From Euborellia annulipes (taxonomy: Eukaryota > Arthropoda > Insecta > Dermaptera > Anisolabididae), in NCBI GenBank assembly GCA_023213315.1, contig JAKCPI010031579.1, positions 1 through 64,000 on the forward strand: a stretch of DNA of 64,000 nt, in the 5' to 3' direction. A model generated the notes under the pieces. The model saw only the letters and a program-made list of their open reading frames with translations. It was not told where the DNA came from and did not search any database. Positions 22,401 to 30,849 of this stretch are shown piece after piece. The translations under genes were made by a program, and so were the position numbers. The first letter of the stretch is position 1. Each line of letters starts with the position of its first letter.

Positions 22401-25400
22401 CATCTAAAAAATAGTTGATAGTTTATGAATTTTAATTAAAATCGTTGGAGCGAAAAAACTGTAAAATTAAAAGTACATCAGTAAAGTACTAGTCCTAACT
22501 CTTTTCGTTCTTGAGAAATTTTGTTCCCAAACAGACACACACAGACAGACAGAACATGTCGCGAAAACCACTTTTTTTGGATTCAAGGGACCTCAAAACG
22601 TTTATATCAAAATCTCGACTTAGGTACGAGAAAGTAAAAACCAATGGAATAATTGCAATCTTTTGTAAAATTATAAACATTAGATTGCTCTATAATCAGT
22701 CATTTAATCATAAGAAAGTGTCTAAATTAGACATTAGCTTTATAGGTTTTTGTTCATTTTCAGTCATACGTCTTTCGAATCAGCTCCTTTTGAACGCCAT
22801 GAGTTTAGCAGCAATCGAGTGGTTACTTATTCCCATACCGGTGTTGGAGCAGGAACTTTTGGATCTGAATCCTCTTCGCCTTGTCTCTATATCACAGGAC
22901 ATCTTTCTTATCGAGTTGGATGGATGGAGGATGACCATGGGCATTTACTTGCACCTCCACAAATGAAAATTCCCTTTCAATCAAGGTATTATAATAAAAT
23001 TAAGCAATTTTGAAAAAGTTCTTTAAAAAAATTAAAATAATGAGAATTCATATTAAAATGGATTTAATGCCTCTTAATATTTTAAATATCATTTCTTGAA
23101 ATAAGTGATATGATTATAAAAAATTTTTAGATCACAGGAAACCTCGTCCTTAATGGCTCTCGACGAAGATATAATAAAACTTAAAGAATGGGCGAAAAAT
23201 GCGAATATTGATCCTAATAATCCAAATAACGCCTCTTTCTTCGATCAACTAAAAGTATAAACTTATTTAATTTATTATATTGCATTAGATTTTTACTTTC
23301 TCTTATTAAATATAGTGTCTGAGTCAAAATATTTACCTTTCCTTCTTTTATATTAATTTATGTCACGGTCCGTCTTTAGGGAGGTGTTTTAAATTATTCT
23401 GGGAAGCAAAAGCCTATTGAGCCAACACTGATTATATTATTTTCTCACAAAAATCACTAATTTAGAATCAATATAATATATAATTTTTGCACTGCTTTTT
23501 CACATTCATTTTTTGTCGCTCATCCGTAGATTCTTCTTGTTGAATTTTTGAACGACTTCACTTCCTCACCAGGTGATAGTTAATTTATTTGTAATTAAAA
23601 AAGAAAAATAAAAAATATCAAAATTTTATTTATTTTTTTCTCCTTTTGTTCAAAGGTTGTGGAAGAAGGAATAAACGAAGACCAAGATGTTTTTCGATTG
23701 GACCCATTGCAAACGTCATTCGATTTTTGTCATTTGTCTGATTTTGAAAATAATCGTCGTTTGAAGCTTTTAAAATTAAGAGCTCAAGGAGAACCGGAAT
23801 TTCGAGGAGTCCAACTTGTACCTGCATTACCTCGGGATATTTCAGAAAATATTTTCGAGGTTGTATTATAAATTTTAAATTAATATATCCCTCTCTAGTT
23901 TATAAAAGCCCTAGATATAGATAGATATAGAGCATAGATATATTACAATTTATTTTCTAATTATTTTATTTATTTATTTATTTATTTATATCCTTAAATG
24001 GGTTTACATTTATTTGAGGATAAAGGCCAAAGTTGTGCAGTTATCCATTATCCGTTTTTTTTTTTAACACTCACATTTTTTCCCATTCACACTTATATTC
24101 ACACCCATACACACAGTCTTTTCGGCAACTTAAGCCTCTTAAGACTTAAAGTTACCCGTTATTTGTAAATATATCCATTGGGGGTCCAGGCATTGGTGTC
24201 CAAAATGGCTTAAATAAGCTGGAAAGCCTGGAATCCGAACCCTCGACCCTTGGTATACAAGAACGCGCCATGGGCGTAGCCAGGGGGAGGCAGGGGGGGG
24301 CCGTTGCCCCCCCTGGCTGGTCCTAAAAATTAAAAAAAATATATATATATATATTTTTCCCATTGGAAATTTTTTTTAACACCCCAATTCACTACATTAA
24401 TTTAATTTTTTTTTTTATTTAAATAAATAATTAATACTCTATGTATATATTAATTGCAAACCCCCCTCTTTCGCCCTAACGAGGGGTTGGCCCCCCCTAA
24501 CAAGAAGTCTGGTTACGCCATGGAACGCGCTATCAAATACACCAAGCCCGAGGACCAACTAGGTCCAATTAATTTTATTGGATAGAGCCTTGAGTATATG
24601 GTATATAGTGAAATAATTTTAGTGACTTGAATAGTAAAATAAAATCTAGTACAGATTATTATATTTTACCTTTTCGGTCATTAAAATTATTTCACTATAT
24701 ACCATATACTATATTCAAGAGTCTAGCCCACAGGTGGTGATGACTTAATTGTAGCGCTCACTGTACTATCGGAAACTAAATATTACTAGAAACAAAAAAT
24801 TTTGTATAATAGCTCACCATACAACTAGAGATTACTGATTCATCTTTTCGATGAGGTAGTTGTCGATCTCTTAAGGTGCGTACACATCTGCGCTCTGCTC
24901 CGCTCGCGAGCAGTTCGCGGCTCGTGTTCGTTGCTCGTCCCATGTTCGTTGAAATTATTTATTTTGACGAACCTGAGGCGATCCGAAGAGATGGATCGCG
25001 GCGAGCAGCTCGCGAGCAGGTTGCGAGCATCTCAAAACAACGAACATGGTGCTCGCGAGCGGAGCAGAGCGCAGATGTGTACGCACCTTTACAAGACTGG
25101 AAGTGATATGCATGTGATAAGTAACACCAATTTTTTTTTTTATACTGAAGAAAAAAATTATTATGAATTCATGCAATTATAATATTTATCATTTTAAATT
25201 AATTAATTAAAGGAATTGGAGATCTTGGATTATTATGAGCATCTGAATTGTATGAGGGGCAGGGGGCCGTTGTATTGCATCAGGGGCTGGAGGACCGTTC
25301 CTGGCTTTGATATCGCCTCCCTGCCAGAATTTTTGGCAGCTCCCGCTTTTACTAATTAAATATTTATTTAACATTAACAGGCATATGAGGAACGTACGAA

Positions 25401-28400
25401 ATCGCCAAAACATCCAAATTCTCCTACTTTGACTCAAGACCCGATAGATTCTCATCGTATATGGGGATTGGCTTTTTTAAGAGAAGCTCGAAGTAAAGTA
25501 TTGCAACGGTGTCGACAAGCCCAACAACATCGGCGTTATCAAGATGTTATAGTTGAAGATCAAGTTCCAGATATTCGGTAATTTTTTAAAAATATTTTTA
25601 AAATGTATAAATTTTAAATTAATCTTGATTCTTTTAGAACCCTGGGACTTACTTTTTTAAAATGGCTCCAGCCTAAACGTCCTCTACGGCCGGTACGCAA
25701 AGAACGCAAAAAGGTTACAGTCCAAAATCTTGCAGGGCAAGAAGTGAAACTTGTGGTTCATGTTATTCGTGCTTTTGATGTCCCTGTAATGAAAATATAT
25801 AATATCTCACCATTTCTTCAAGATTAATTTTAATTATTTCTTTCATTAATTAATTTTTTTGCAGATAAGAAAAGATGTCGATCCAATTATATTGACCTTA
25901 GGACAAAATATGGGAAATCATCAATCTTCAGGAACGAGTCCCAAATTAAGCCTGGTGCCCGTCCGGCCCTTCATACAAGTTGCATTTCAAGGAATTCATG
26001 CAAGGACTTCTGCAGCTGAGGGTGCTAATCCCACTTGGAACCAAGAACTTGTTCTTCCTATAAGGTAATTTATTTCAACAAGACATCGACAGGTAATTTT
26101 GACATGAATCCAATATTTTATATATTTTTCATATATAGAGTAAGAGAAAGTAATAAATCCCAAATAACAGTGGGTTTTATTAATTGAAAACCCCAAAAAA
26201 ACCAGTTGGTTTTCTCCACCTGGGGAAATTCTATGCTGGCTGTGACAGTATTAAAAAAAAAAACTTCCCTTTGGGGTTTTGTTTGTTTACAAAGTTTAAA
26301 ATTGAAATATCTCAAAACTATATTTTTGTGGGTTAGCACTATCTGCGCCCGACCCCTTCATATATACAAAAGAAAGTTGATTTTATTTATACCATATTTA
26401 GATTTCACCACATGTATATTACATAATTAACTAATAATTTTTTTATTCTAGAACTCAGCCTTCCACGAGTTTGGGGAGTGTTCAAGATGTTATTTATCTT
26501 CATCTTTTCGATGAGGTAGTTGTCGATCTCTTACAAGACGAAACACTTCGAGAAACGAATATTCATCAACGCCTCGAGAGAAATTGGCTTGGAAGCTTGC
26601 AAATTCCATTTAGTACCTTATATTTTAACTCAAGAGTATGGTAATTTGTTTTCTTTGTATTAAGTTAATTAAAAAATTAATATATTTTTAATTCGCAGAT
26701 TGAAGGAACTTTTAAACTTTATTCGCCTCCACTTGCTTTGGGCTATGAACGGGAACCACAACATCGGCAATTTGTTGGATTACCACAAAATACAGAAACA
26801 AGTCCTTCAGGTCTCTCGGAACATCCTAGAGGAGCTACTTATTTAACTCTCTTTATAACAGTTCTTCCAGCGCTAAATCCTCCAGAACCATTCAAAGTGA
26901 ATATTTTAATATAATTTTTCCAATTATAGTCATTTTTTCAGGCATTCTTATTTTTCCATTTTGTATCCAAATCCACACTTTTTTCTCATTCACACTCACA
27001 ATCACACACACATTCACACAGTCTTTTCGGCAACTTAGGCCATATAAGACTCTTACGATAACCGTTATTGATTAATATACATTTTGGGGGTCCAGGCATT
27101 TGGTATCCAAAAGGCTTAAATAAAATCTTTAATAAGACTGTGAGTGTTGTTTATTGGTGAGGCCAAATATCCCATGGCCCCCGGGTATCGAACCCAGGAT
27201 CTCCGCCTTTCCTGGGCATAGGCGGCTGTCCATTGCACCAGGCCACCGGACCCTCGACCTGCACCAATAAAACTCACTTTCCCTTATATGCAATTAGTCG
27301 CGCAAGTTACTAAGTGAAAAACAGTAATCTAAATATAACTATAAAATGTAAAGATTAGCAAGGCTCGATTGTTCGCTAAAGAGCACATCTTTTAATTTTC
27401 TCACTTCTGGCTACTCTAGCAACTTTCCTCATCATTCAAATTATAGCCATTGTATATAAGTAAAAATTATTTAGTATATGTGAGGGTTCACTAAGGTGTA
27501 AATGAAAGAAATATTGAAATATCGAGTCAGAAATTCAATATTTCTTTCATTTACAACTTAGTGAAACCTCATATATACTAAATAATTTTTACTTATAAAT
27601 GTTTCACGGAAAACCTACACCACTTTCCTTTCAAACCATTGTATATATATAATTTACATATTTTTAGGAAAAACTCGAAAGTCAAGAATTGGAAGTCGTT
27701 GAACAACATCTAACTCAATGGGAACGTGATCTTAATAAAGTCTGGCCAGGAAGAAAAATAAAAACACTTGTCATTGATATCAGTGGAAAATCTGTGTGCG
27801 TCACTAGATTCATTAAATCATTAGAACCGCCTGGTAAATAAATATTCTAAGATGTTTACTTAATACGAGCTCAGTTCCTTCTATAAATCTGAAAAAATTT
27901 TCTTATTTTATAAAAAATATAATCGATAGTTATCGAATGCAAGAGAAAATAAAATAATTTCACTTTAATAATTCTGCTTCCCTTTTCCTTTGTGTGGAGG
28001 TCCTGGTTCGATTCCAGGAGGCGCAATCAAACACAAACTCTTGATATCTTAAACGATAGATTGACTGGCTTATTTACAGTCTATTTCAGCTTTGATTAGA
28101 AAAAAATTCCATCTTTTTTTCAATCAAAGCTCTACTTAGTTAATAGCTCTCTTTACTTTCAGTGATTGAAGATGGACAAGAAACGACAGCTGATCTGGCT
28201 GCAAGATTTGTTTCTTTGATTCCTTCAAATGCAAATGCAGATCTTTTTCCTGGACTTTTCGATATTTGGCTTACTAGTGAGGTATATTAAGTTTGTTCTT
28301 GCACATGTATAATTTTATAATTAAATAATTTCTACTTTCAATGAATTCCCCGCGGAATCAAACACTTGGGTTATAATTTCCCTAGTGAATCCAATAAATC

Positions 28401-29557
28401 TGAGTGCAAATTTTCAAAAGATTTTCGCTCAGTTGTTTCTAATAAAAAATATTTTGATTTTTTTAGCAAATCATGCGATTACTCTGCGCTTCAATTGAAG
28501 ATCAAGCGGTTCTTTTATGCTGTTTTTTCTTACATCTTAAATTAAAAGCTTGGCTTGTGCTAGGCACTGGAGTACCACAAGGTCCAACAGCATATGTTCT
28601 CACTCGTGATTCATCCAACTCAAATCTTTATTTTATCTGGGAACCCTCGACCGGATTCAAATATAACGTGAGAGATCCTTTTTGTCCTCTACAGAAAGTT
28701 TATTGTCTTATCAATGATGAAAATGTAATTAGAATCATTTATAATTGAGTGATCTTAATTTTTTATATTACAATTGTTGATTATAAATTTTAGATTTGGG
28801 CAAATATTCAAAAAGAAGAAAATCCTCGAAGTCTTTCTTGGAATGTGTCTAAAACCGGAGATTGGCAACCGGCTTTTGGACGGATATGTGGCGCTCCAAA
28901 TGGATCCGTTCAACCATCCAAATTGGTTTATAATCTGCCGATACCGAATATAGCTCAAACCCTACGAGAACGTCTCGAACGGGAGCTAAGAGATCATATA
29001 ATGCAATGGCGAGCTACAGCCAGGTAGCCGGAAAAACCCCCCTGTCTCGATTATACAATATTACATATATACGTAGGAGAAAGTAAAAATGAAAAGTGTT
29101 CATCTGATGTTTTTTTTAGGACAATTTGGAATCGGTATTGTAATAAGATTCTTGCCCGTCTTCTTCCAACTCTGGAACGACGAACTTGGCATCCTCAAGA
29201 AGTTCTCAGTCCTGAGCTTCAAGATCAATTGCAGAATATTCTGAGCTCCCACAAGGTTTTGTTTTTCTTTTTATTTTTATTATTAATAGTTCGCCTTCTA
29301 GGCTATTCATTTTATTAAAATATAGATGGTGTAGTGAGATTGTTTATTTCTCTTCCGTTATATTTGAGTACACGATGTAATACTCTAGAGCAGCTTTTCT
29401 TCTTTCAATCTTTTCACCCTAATGACATTTTTCAAGTTCTAGGGAACGTCCATGTAACAATATTTATTCATAATATTTTTATTAATGATCATTACTAAAA
29501 ATCATATTTACTAGCTCAATTAAAACAAAAAATTAATATTAATTTAGTCGTTTATTT

Positions 29558-29590
<33 letters not shown>

Positions 29591-30614
29591 ACATGCATAT
29601 ATGAAGGGGTCTGGCGCAGGTTTGGAAACAAACAAAACACCAATAGGAAGTTTGTTTGTTTGCTACTGTTAGAGCACTCTTTTAGGCTAGCGCCACACTA
29701 GACGGAATGCTACGGAAGTTTCGCGACGGAAAATGCGCCCAACAAACTCCTTCAAGTCACATATACAGCGGAAGTGAACGGAATGAATACAACGACTGCT
29801 TTTGTTATGTTGATAATGCGATTCAGTTGATCGTATAGGCTTACGGTAAAATGAAACCACTTTTCGTTTAGTGCATTTACAAGGCAATGGAAAAGCAGAA
29901 GAGAAAAAGAAAACATAGATTCATCCATTGAATATGAAAAGGGACTAACATCTGGTCAATCCTTCAGTCTGTATGGGAAACTTCGACGAACCTCCACGCG
30001 GTGCACTTGCCGACGGTGGATGTACTATGTACGATGACGGATGAAAGAGTGCATGGGTAGAGATAGACGGAAACGCCCAAGGGCCACTAGTGAATATGTG
30101 AGAGTGTGTGTGCATTACTTGCAGACTGCCTGTCCGATTCTTCCGTTCTACTCATGTCCGTCGTCATTGAGGCGCATTCCCTTTACTTCACCTCACTGTT
30201 TTGACCTGCTGCAGACTCGACCCAGGGGAAATTTTCCCTCACGGAAACTTCCGTTGCATTCCGTCTAGTATGGCGCCAGCCTAATGGCATTATCAGGCTG
30301 AGAAACAAATTGTTCAACAGATCTTTGCTCAATTGATGGTGCTGGAAAGTCGGATTTGTCATAATTGTGGGTTAGCAATATCTGCAGTCGACTCCTTTGT
30401 TTATAAAATTTTTTTTTTTTTCTAGATGTGCGGGTATCCTATCAATCTCCCATATACATCAATGGATGCCATTTTTGAAGCGGTTAAGGCAACTGGTCTT
30501 CATATTAATCAAAATTTGGACGTTGAATTTGCTCTCGCCTTATATGTTCATCCATATCCAAATAATATTTTTAGTATTTGGATCTACGTTGCTTCACTTA
30601 TACCCAGACGTTAA
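16351..30614 (+). CDS. CC2D2A: CC2D2A, coiled-coil and C2 domain protein of the ciliary transition zone (23 exons, N-terminus missing)
   Basis: Joined exons: 16351-16456, 16873-17079, 17692-17839, 17973-18090, 19567-19853, 19914-20016, 20271-20480, 21413-21630, 21697-21927, 22764-22985, 23131-23254, 23656-23859, 25381-25577, 25638-25785, 25865-26064, 26452-26635, 26699-26896, 27668-27833, 28163-28281, 28467-28724, 28794-29023, 29120-29255, 30426-30614. All junctions are GT-AG and in phase; the sum is 4,203 nt, or 1,400 aa plus stop. Recognisable CC2D2A landmarks in order are DAFDFF, WFGDDG, FTHH, a charged coiled-coil region (residues about 210-400), a C2 domain (about 820-980, with VRPF, NPTWN and LFDEVV), and the C-terminal transglutaminase-like fold ending IWYVASLI-like ([12 protein letters not shown]). 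The human protein has about 200 more N-terminal residues, so a first exon is missing. The family builds the MKS/B9 module at the ciliary transition zone (known biology). Introns are repeat-filled. Confidence 0.95.
16873..17079 (+). CDS. CC2D2A: CC2D2A visible exon 2
   Basis: Encodes an acidic stretch and then [11 protein letters not shown], matching the family's REMLFIPSRQ-like motif. It enters with one base from the previous exon and leaves one base over (donor AGAT|GTAATT). Confidence 0.88.
17199..17593. mobile_element. Harbinger-like MITE (family P) in a CC2D2A intron
   Basis: The ends GGCCCGATGCTCACCGATTG and GGTGTGCGTTGGCCC are inverted. The body is rich in CAAAACATTTTGCTCAATG words. 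TTA flanks the left end. An unrelated insertion interrupts it around 17,330-17,445. Confidence 0.7.
17692..17839 (+). CDS. CC2D2A: CC2D2A visible exon 3
   Basis: Encodes [20 protein letters not shown] and a basic tail. It matches the conserved RFLEDEGLYTG region of the family. Donor AATG|GTGAAT leaves two bases. Confidence 0.93.
17973..18090 (+). CDS. CC2D2A: CC2D2A visible exon 4
   Basis: Begins in the codon completing the C of [22 protein letters not shown] is among the best conserved N-terminal motifs of the family. It ends in phase 0 at VP|GTATAT. Confidence 0.95.
18458..18672. mobile_element. Mariner-like MITE (family M1) in a CC2D2A intron
   Basis: 215 bp flanked by TA. It starts CAGTGAGGGACAATATTAAG and ends GGCGTTCACTG. 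The arms also share AACAATGAAATAATCACAAG. Confidence 0.85.
18805..19374. mobile_element. PIF/Harbinger-like element with MADF frame
   Basis: The inverted ends GCCGTGTATCCACTACGCGC and GCGCGTAGTGAATACCCGAC are flanked by TTA(A). The interior encodes the MADF fragment on the minus strand and GC-rich subterminal words (GGAACGC, GCGCGC). Confidence 0.75.
18995..19150 (-). CDS. Truncated MADF-domain protein of a Harbinger-like element
   Basis: 51 codons from [23 protein letters not shown], then [20 protein letters not shown] and ELKKK-stop. MADF (Myb/SANT-like) domains have this order: a helix ending in FI..Y....LW, Y.N...AW.EI, then a KKW...LR helix. The third helix is cut off by the stop after KKK. 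Such proteins accompany PIF/Harbinger transposases. It sits in the CC2D2A intron, antisense to the gene, and is likely dead or part of a spliced product. Confidence 0.65.
   Translation of the reverse strand: MDNQSCRKFIQLYGTKELLWNSKSSSYHNKSVAWREISCEMGVPVPELKKK
19567..19853 (+). CDS. CC2D2A: CC2D2A visible exon 5
   Basis: Encodes [20 protein letters not shown], corresponding to the family's FTHHPCFSREHVLA block, followed by the start of the helical coiled-coil region. The preceding intron (18,091-19,566) holds a mariner-like MITE and a Harbinger-like element. Confidence 0.95.
19914..20016 (+). CDS. CC2D2A: CC2D2A visible exon 6
   Basis: Short helical exon encoding [15 protein letters not shown] and ending LLTTWRDLK, equivalent to the family's IIKVWKEMK. 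It closes in phase 0 before GTGAAT. Confidence 0.93.
20271..20480 (+). CDS. CC2D2A: CC2D2A visible exon 7
   Basis: Seventy codons, highly charged ([15 protein letters not shown]), predicted coiled coil. Acceptor is a long T tract plus CAG; the donor is AAA|GTAATT, phase 0. The open frame continues past the donor to 20,612 only by chance. Confidence 0.92.
20825..21233. mobile_element. Harbinger-like MITE (family P), TTA duplication
   Basis: 409 bp with ends GGCTGAACGCACACCAATTG and CAATTGGTGTACATTCAGCC and exact TTA on both sides. The interior carries many alternating CAAAACGTTTTG and CAACGCACACCGA words. Non-coding, in a CC2D2A intron. Confidence 0.85.
21413..21630 (+). CDS. CC2D2A: CC2D2A visible exon 8
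   Basis: Begins [17 protein letters not shown], a low-complexity linker rich in Pro, Glu and Ser, then enters the conserved segment [13 protein letters not shown]. Donor CCCAA|GTATGA leaves two bases. Confidence 0.92.
21697..21927 (+). CDS. CC2D2A: CC2D2A visible exon 9
   Basis: Encodes [17 protein letters not shown] and [16 protein letters not shown]. These are beta-rich sequences matching the family's VLFNNKEVSRT and WPESLTLQVYE region, the N-terminal C2-like domain. Confidence 0.94.
22034..22640 (+). repeat. R1 copy interrupted by a mariner-like MITE
   Basis: The left hairpin (22,034-22,105) is followed by the MITE, then R1 resumes at CAAGAGTAAAGTGTGCTTC and runs to GAGAAAGTAAAAAC. Part of the usual left body is missing. 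In a CC2D2A intron. Confidence 0.8.
22108..22337. mobile_element. Mariner-like MITE (family M1) nested in R1
   Basis: Ends GTGAGGGACAATATTAAGTC and GACTTAATATTGTCCCTCAC between TA dinucleotides. Confidence 0.85.
22764..22985 (+). CDS. CC2D2A: CC2D2A visible exon 10
   Basis: Encodes [20 protein letters not shown] and [18 protein letters not shown], matching EFSSNQ.VTLDHEGVGSG and the following family block. The donor is TCAAG|GTATTA. Confidence 0.94.
23131..23254 (+). CDS. CC2D2A: CC2D2A visible exon 11
   Basis: Encodes [20 protein letters not shown]. The DPNDPNNA motif is a family signature. The exon ends in phase 0 before GTATAA. Confidence 0.95.
23656..23859 (+). CDS. CC2D2A: CC2D2A visible exon 12
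   Basis: Encodes [20 protein letters not shown] and [18 protein letters not shown], matching LHLRSQEVPEFRNYKQVP of the family. The following 1.5-kb intron is the one carrying the misplaced copy of exon 16 sequence. Confidence 0.95.
24056..24566 (-). mobile_element. SINE S1 copy split by a hAT MITE
   Basis: The minus strand carries tail sequence (24,062-24,110), the body (CCAAAATGGCTTAAATAAGC) and the head GGGTTCGGATTCC. It is interrupted at 24,268 and resumes after 24,531 with the head sequence up to the CTCGGGCTTGGTG word. In a CC2D2A intron. Confidence 0.8.
24269..24522. mobile_element. hAT-like MITE inside the SINE
   Basis: 254 bp with ends CATGGGCGTAGCCAGG and CTGGTTACGCCATG and the exact 8-bp duplication GAACGCGC (24,261-24,268, 24,523-24,530). 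Confidence 0.85.
24585..24763. mobile_element. Mariner-like MITE (family M2), left end worn
   Basis: Arms TATGGTATATAGTGAAATAA and its complement match. The right end GCGCTCACTG is followed by TA. Same family as 58,279-58,761. Confidence 0.7.
24839..25097 (+). repeat. CC2D2A: Misplaced copy of CC2D2A exon 16 sequence, split by a MITE
   Basis: Bases 24,839-24,873 plus 25,092-25,097 (with the TTA at 25,089-25,091 as duplication) reproduce 26,499-26,539 without a mismatch. The original encodes [13 protein letters not shown] in the C2 domain. The copy lies in the intron after exon 12 in the same orientation and has no splice sites, so it is not an exon. Confidence 0.9.
24874..25088. mobile_element. 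Harbinger-like MITE with TTA duplication
   Basis: 215 bp with ends AGGTGCGTACACATCTGCGC and GCGCAGATGTGTACGCACCT (perfect 20-bp match) and TTA on both sides. The inner arms carry GCTCGCGAGC words. Confidence 0.9.
25381..25577 (+). CDS. CC2D2A: CC2D2A visible exon 13
   Basis: Encodes AYEERTKSP and a helical Arg/Gln-rich part ending [11 protein letters not shown], matching the family's IVEEEVPNI. Acceptor is ACATTAACAG. Confidence 0.94.
25638..25785 (+). CDS. CC2D2A: CC2D2A visible exon 14, start of the C2 domain
   Basis: Encodes [19 protein letters not shown] and then [13 protein letters not shown], the first strands of the C2 domain. The exon ends at GTCCCT|GTAATG in phase 0. Confidence 0.94.
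25865..26064 (+). CDS. CC2D2A: CC2D2A visible exon 15, C2 domain
   Basis: Encodes [13 protein letters not shown] and [24 protein letters not shown] is the typical C2 strand 4 signature. The family's calcium-binding loops are poorly conserved, so calcium binding should not be assumed. Confidence 0.95.
26099..26152. repeat. Solo R1 right-end hairpin
   Basis: Only the GAATCCAATA...TATATATT...GAGAAAGTAA end is present, in a CC2D2A intron. Confidence 0.65.
26160..26385. repeat. Repeat family R3, fragment
   Basis: Shares TTTGTTTACAAAGTTTAAAA and GTGGGTTAGCACTATCTG with the copies at 29,590-30,415 and 32,815-33,560. Confidence 0.65.
26452..26635 (+). CDS. CC2D2A: CC2D2A visible exon 16, C2 domain
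   Basis: Encodes [18 protein letters not shown] and [19 protein letters not shown], matching RHWLG..MPFSTIYF. Bases 26,499-26,539 recur exactly, split by a MITE, in the intron after exon 12 (24,839-25,097). Confidence 0.96.
26699..26896 (+). CDS. CC2D2A: CC2D2A visible exon 17
   Basis: Sixty-six codons: [17 protein letters not shown] closes the C2 region and [14 protein letters not shown] matches the family's YITLFITIEPQL. Confidence 0.96.
26938..27130 (-). mobile_element. SINE S1 copy, head missing
   Basis: Contains the tail (CATTCACACTCACAATCACA), GGCAACTTAGGCCATATAAG, and GGGTCCAGGCATTTGG. It abuts a second tRNA-like SINE fragment. Confidence 0.75.
27135..27250 (-). mobile_element. tRNA-derived SINE (family S2)
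   Basis: The minus strand has an A-box-like TGGCCTGGTGCAATGGAC and B box GGGTTCGATACCC. It is tRNA-like but lacks a paired acceptor stem, so it is not annotated as a tRNA gene. Confidence 0.6.
27455..27598. repeat. Palindrome/MITE, about 65-bp arms
   Basis: AAGTAAAAATTATTTAGTAT and AAATGAAAGAAATATTGAA with their complements surround a centre near 27,527. In a CC2D2A intron. Confidence 0.8.
27668..27833 (+). CDS. CC2D2A: CC2D2A visible exon 18
   Basis: Encodes [13 protein letters not shown] and [19 protein letters not shown], matching [21 protein letters not shown]. It leaves one base over (CCTG|GTAAAT). Confidence 0.95.
27995..28060 (+). mobile_element. tRNA-derived SINE fragment (family S3)
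   Basis: GGAGGTCCTGGTTCGATTCC then AGGAGGCGCAATCAAACAC. The same unit recurs at 39,080-39,165. Confidence 0.55.
28163..28281 (+). CDS. CC2D2A: CC2D2A visible exon 19
   Basis: Encodes [15 protein letters not shown] and [13 protein letters not shown], matching ATAELVARYVSLIP and DLWSTSDQF. This is the start of the C-terminal transglutaminase-like fold. Confidence 0.95.
28467..28724 (+). CDS. CC2D2A: CC2D2A visible exon 20, transglutaminase-like domain
   Basis: Encodes [19 protein letters not shown] and [14 protein letters not shown]. The position equivalent to the catalytic cysteine region of transglutaminase folds (HAVLLCNYFL in vertebrates) is here [10 protein letters not shown]. The family domain is generally taken to be non-catalytic. 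Confidence 0.96.
28794..29023 (+). CDS. CC2D2A: CC2D2A visible exon 21
   Basis: Starts [19 protein letters not shown] and continues to [12 protein letters not shown] and [13 protein letters not shown], which match SVQPEEL.Y and KEKIMDWR of the family. The donor GCCAG|GTAGCC is a weak match but keeps phase. Confidence 0.95.
29120..29255 (+). CDS. CC2D2A: CC2D2A visible exon 22
   Basis: Encodes [19 protein letters not shown], matching LTRWNRYCTSTLRHFLP. It ends at CACAAG|GTTTTG in phase 0. The donor departs from consensus after GT. Confidence 0.93.
29590..30415. repeat. R3 repeat copy interrupted by a MITE
   Basis: The R3 words CAAAACACCAATAGGAAGTT, TAGAGCACTCT and AGGCTGAGAAACAAATTGTT continue across the insertion. 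The uninterrupted equivalent is at 32,950-33,120. Confidence 0.75.
29685..30281. mobile_element. MITE with ends GGCTAGCGCCACACTAGACG
   Basis: About 597 bp. The right end is CGTCTAGTATGGCGCCAGCC. Subterminal words GGAATGC and GGAAGTTTC are also inverted. The flanking TTA/TAA is not an exact duplication. In the last CC2D2A intron. Confidence 0.8.
30426..30614 (+). CDS. CC2D2A: CC2D2A last exon (23) with stop
   Basis: Encodes [19 protein letters not shown] and NVEFALAVYIHPYPN-like sequence and ends [12 protein letters not shown] before TAA. The family C-terminus is nearly the same in animals, so both the gene end and the strand are secure. The preceding intron holds a MITE inside another repeat. 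Confidence 0.97.
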   Translation: MCGYPINLPYTSMDAIFEAVKATGLHINQNLDVEFALALYVHPYPNNIFSIWIYVASLIPRR

Positions 30615-30840
30615 TTTTGTTTGTGTTAAAGGTAAAATGTATTTATATTTATTGTAAAAAAATCCCAAGGATTAAAAAGCTTATACTTTTATAATAATCA
30701 TTTTTTATCTATTTATATACATTCATCAAAATAGAAATTATATATATATATACGTATATATATCTATTTATGGTGATACTGTGCTCGTTAAACTACAAGA
30801 AAACAATTTGGTTTTCATAAAATAATATATAAATTATTCT

Positions 30841-30846
30841 AATAAA
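30841..30846 (+). terminator. Possible CC2D2A poly(A) signal
   Basis: AATAAA 227 bases after the stop. In sequence this AT-rich the hexamer is expected by chance, so this is only a candidate. Confidence 0.25.
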
Positions 30847-30849
30847 TTT

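Noticed and set aside
27995..28060. tRNA gene
   Set aside because: Only the T-arm-like half is present and no cloverleaf can be drawn; it recurs at 39,060 as a SINE fragment.
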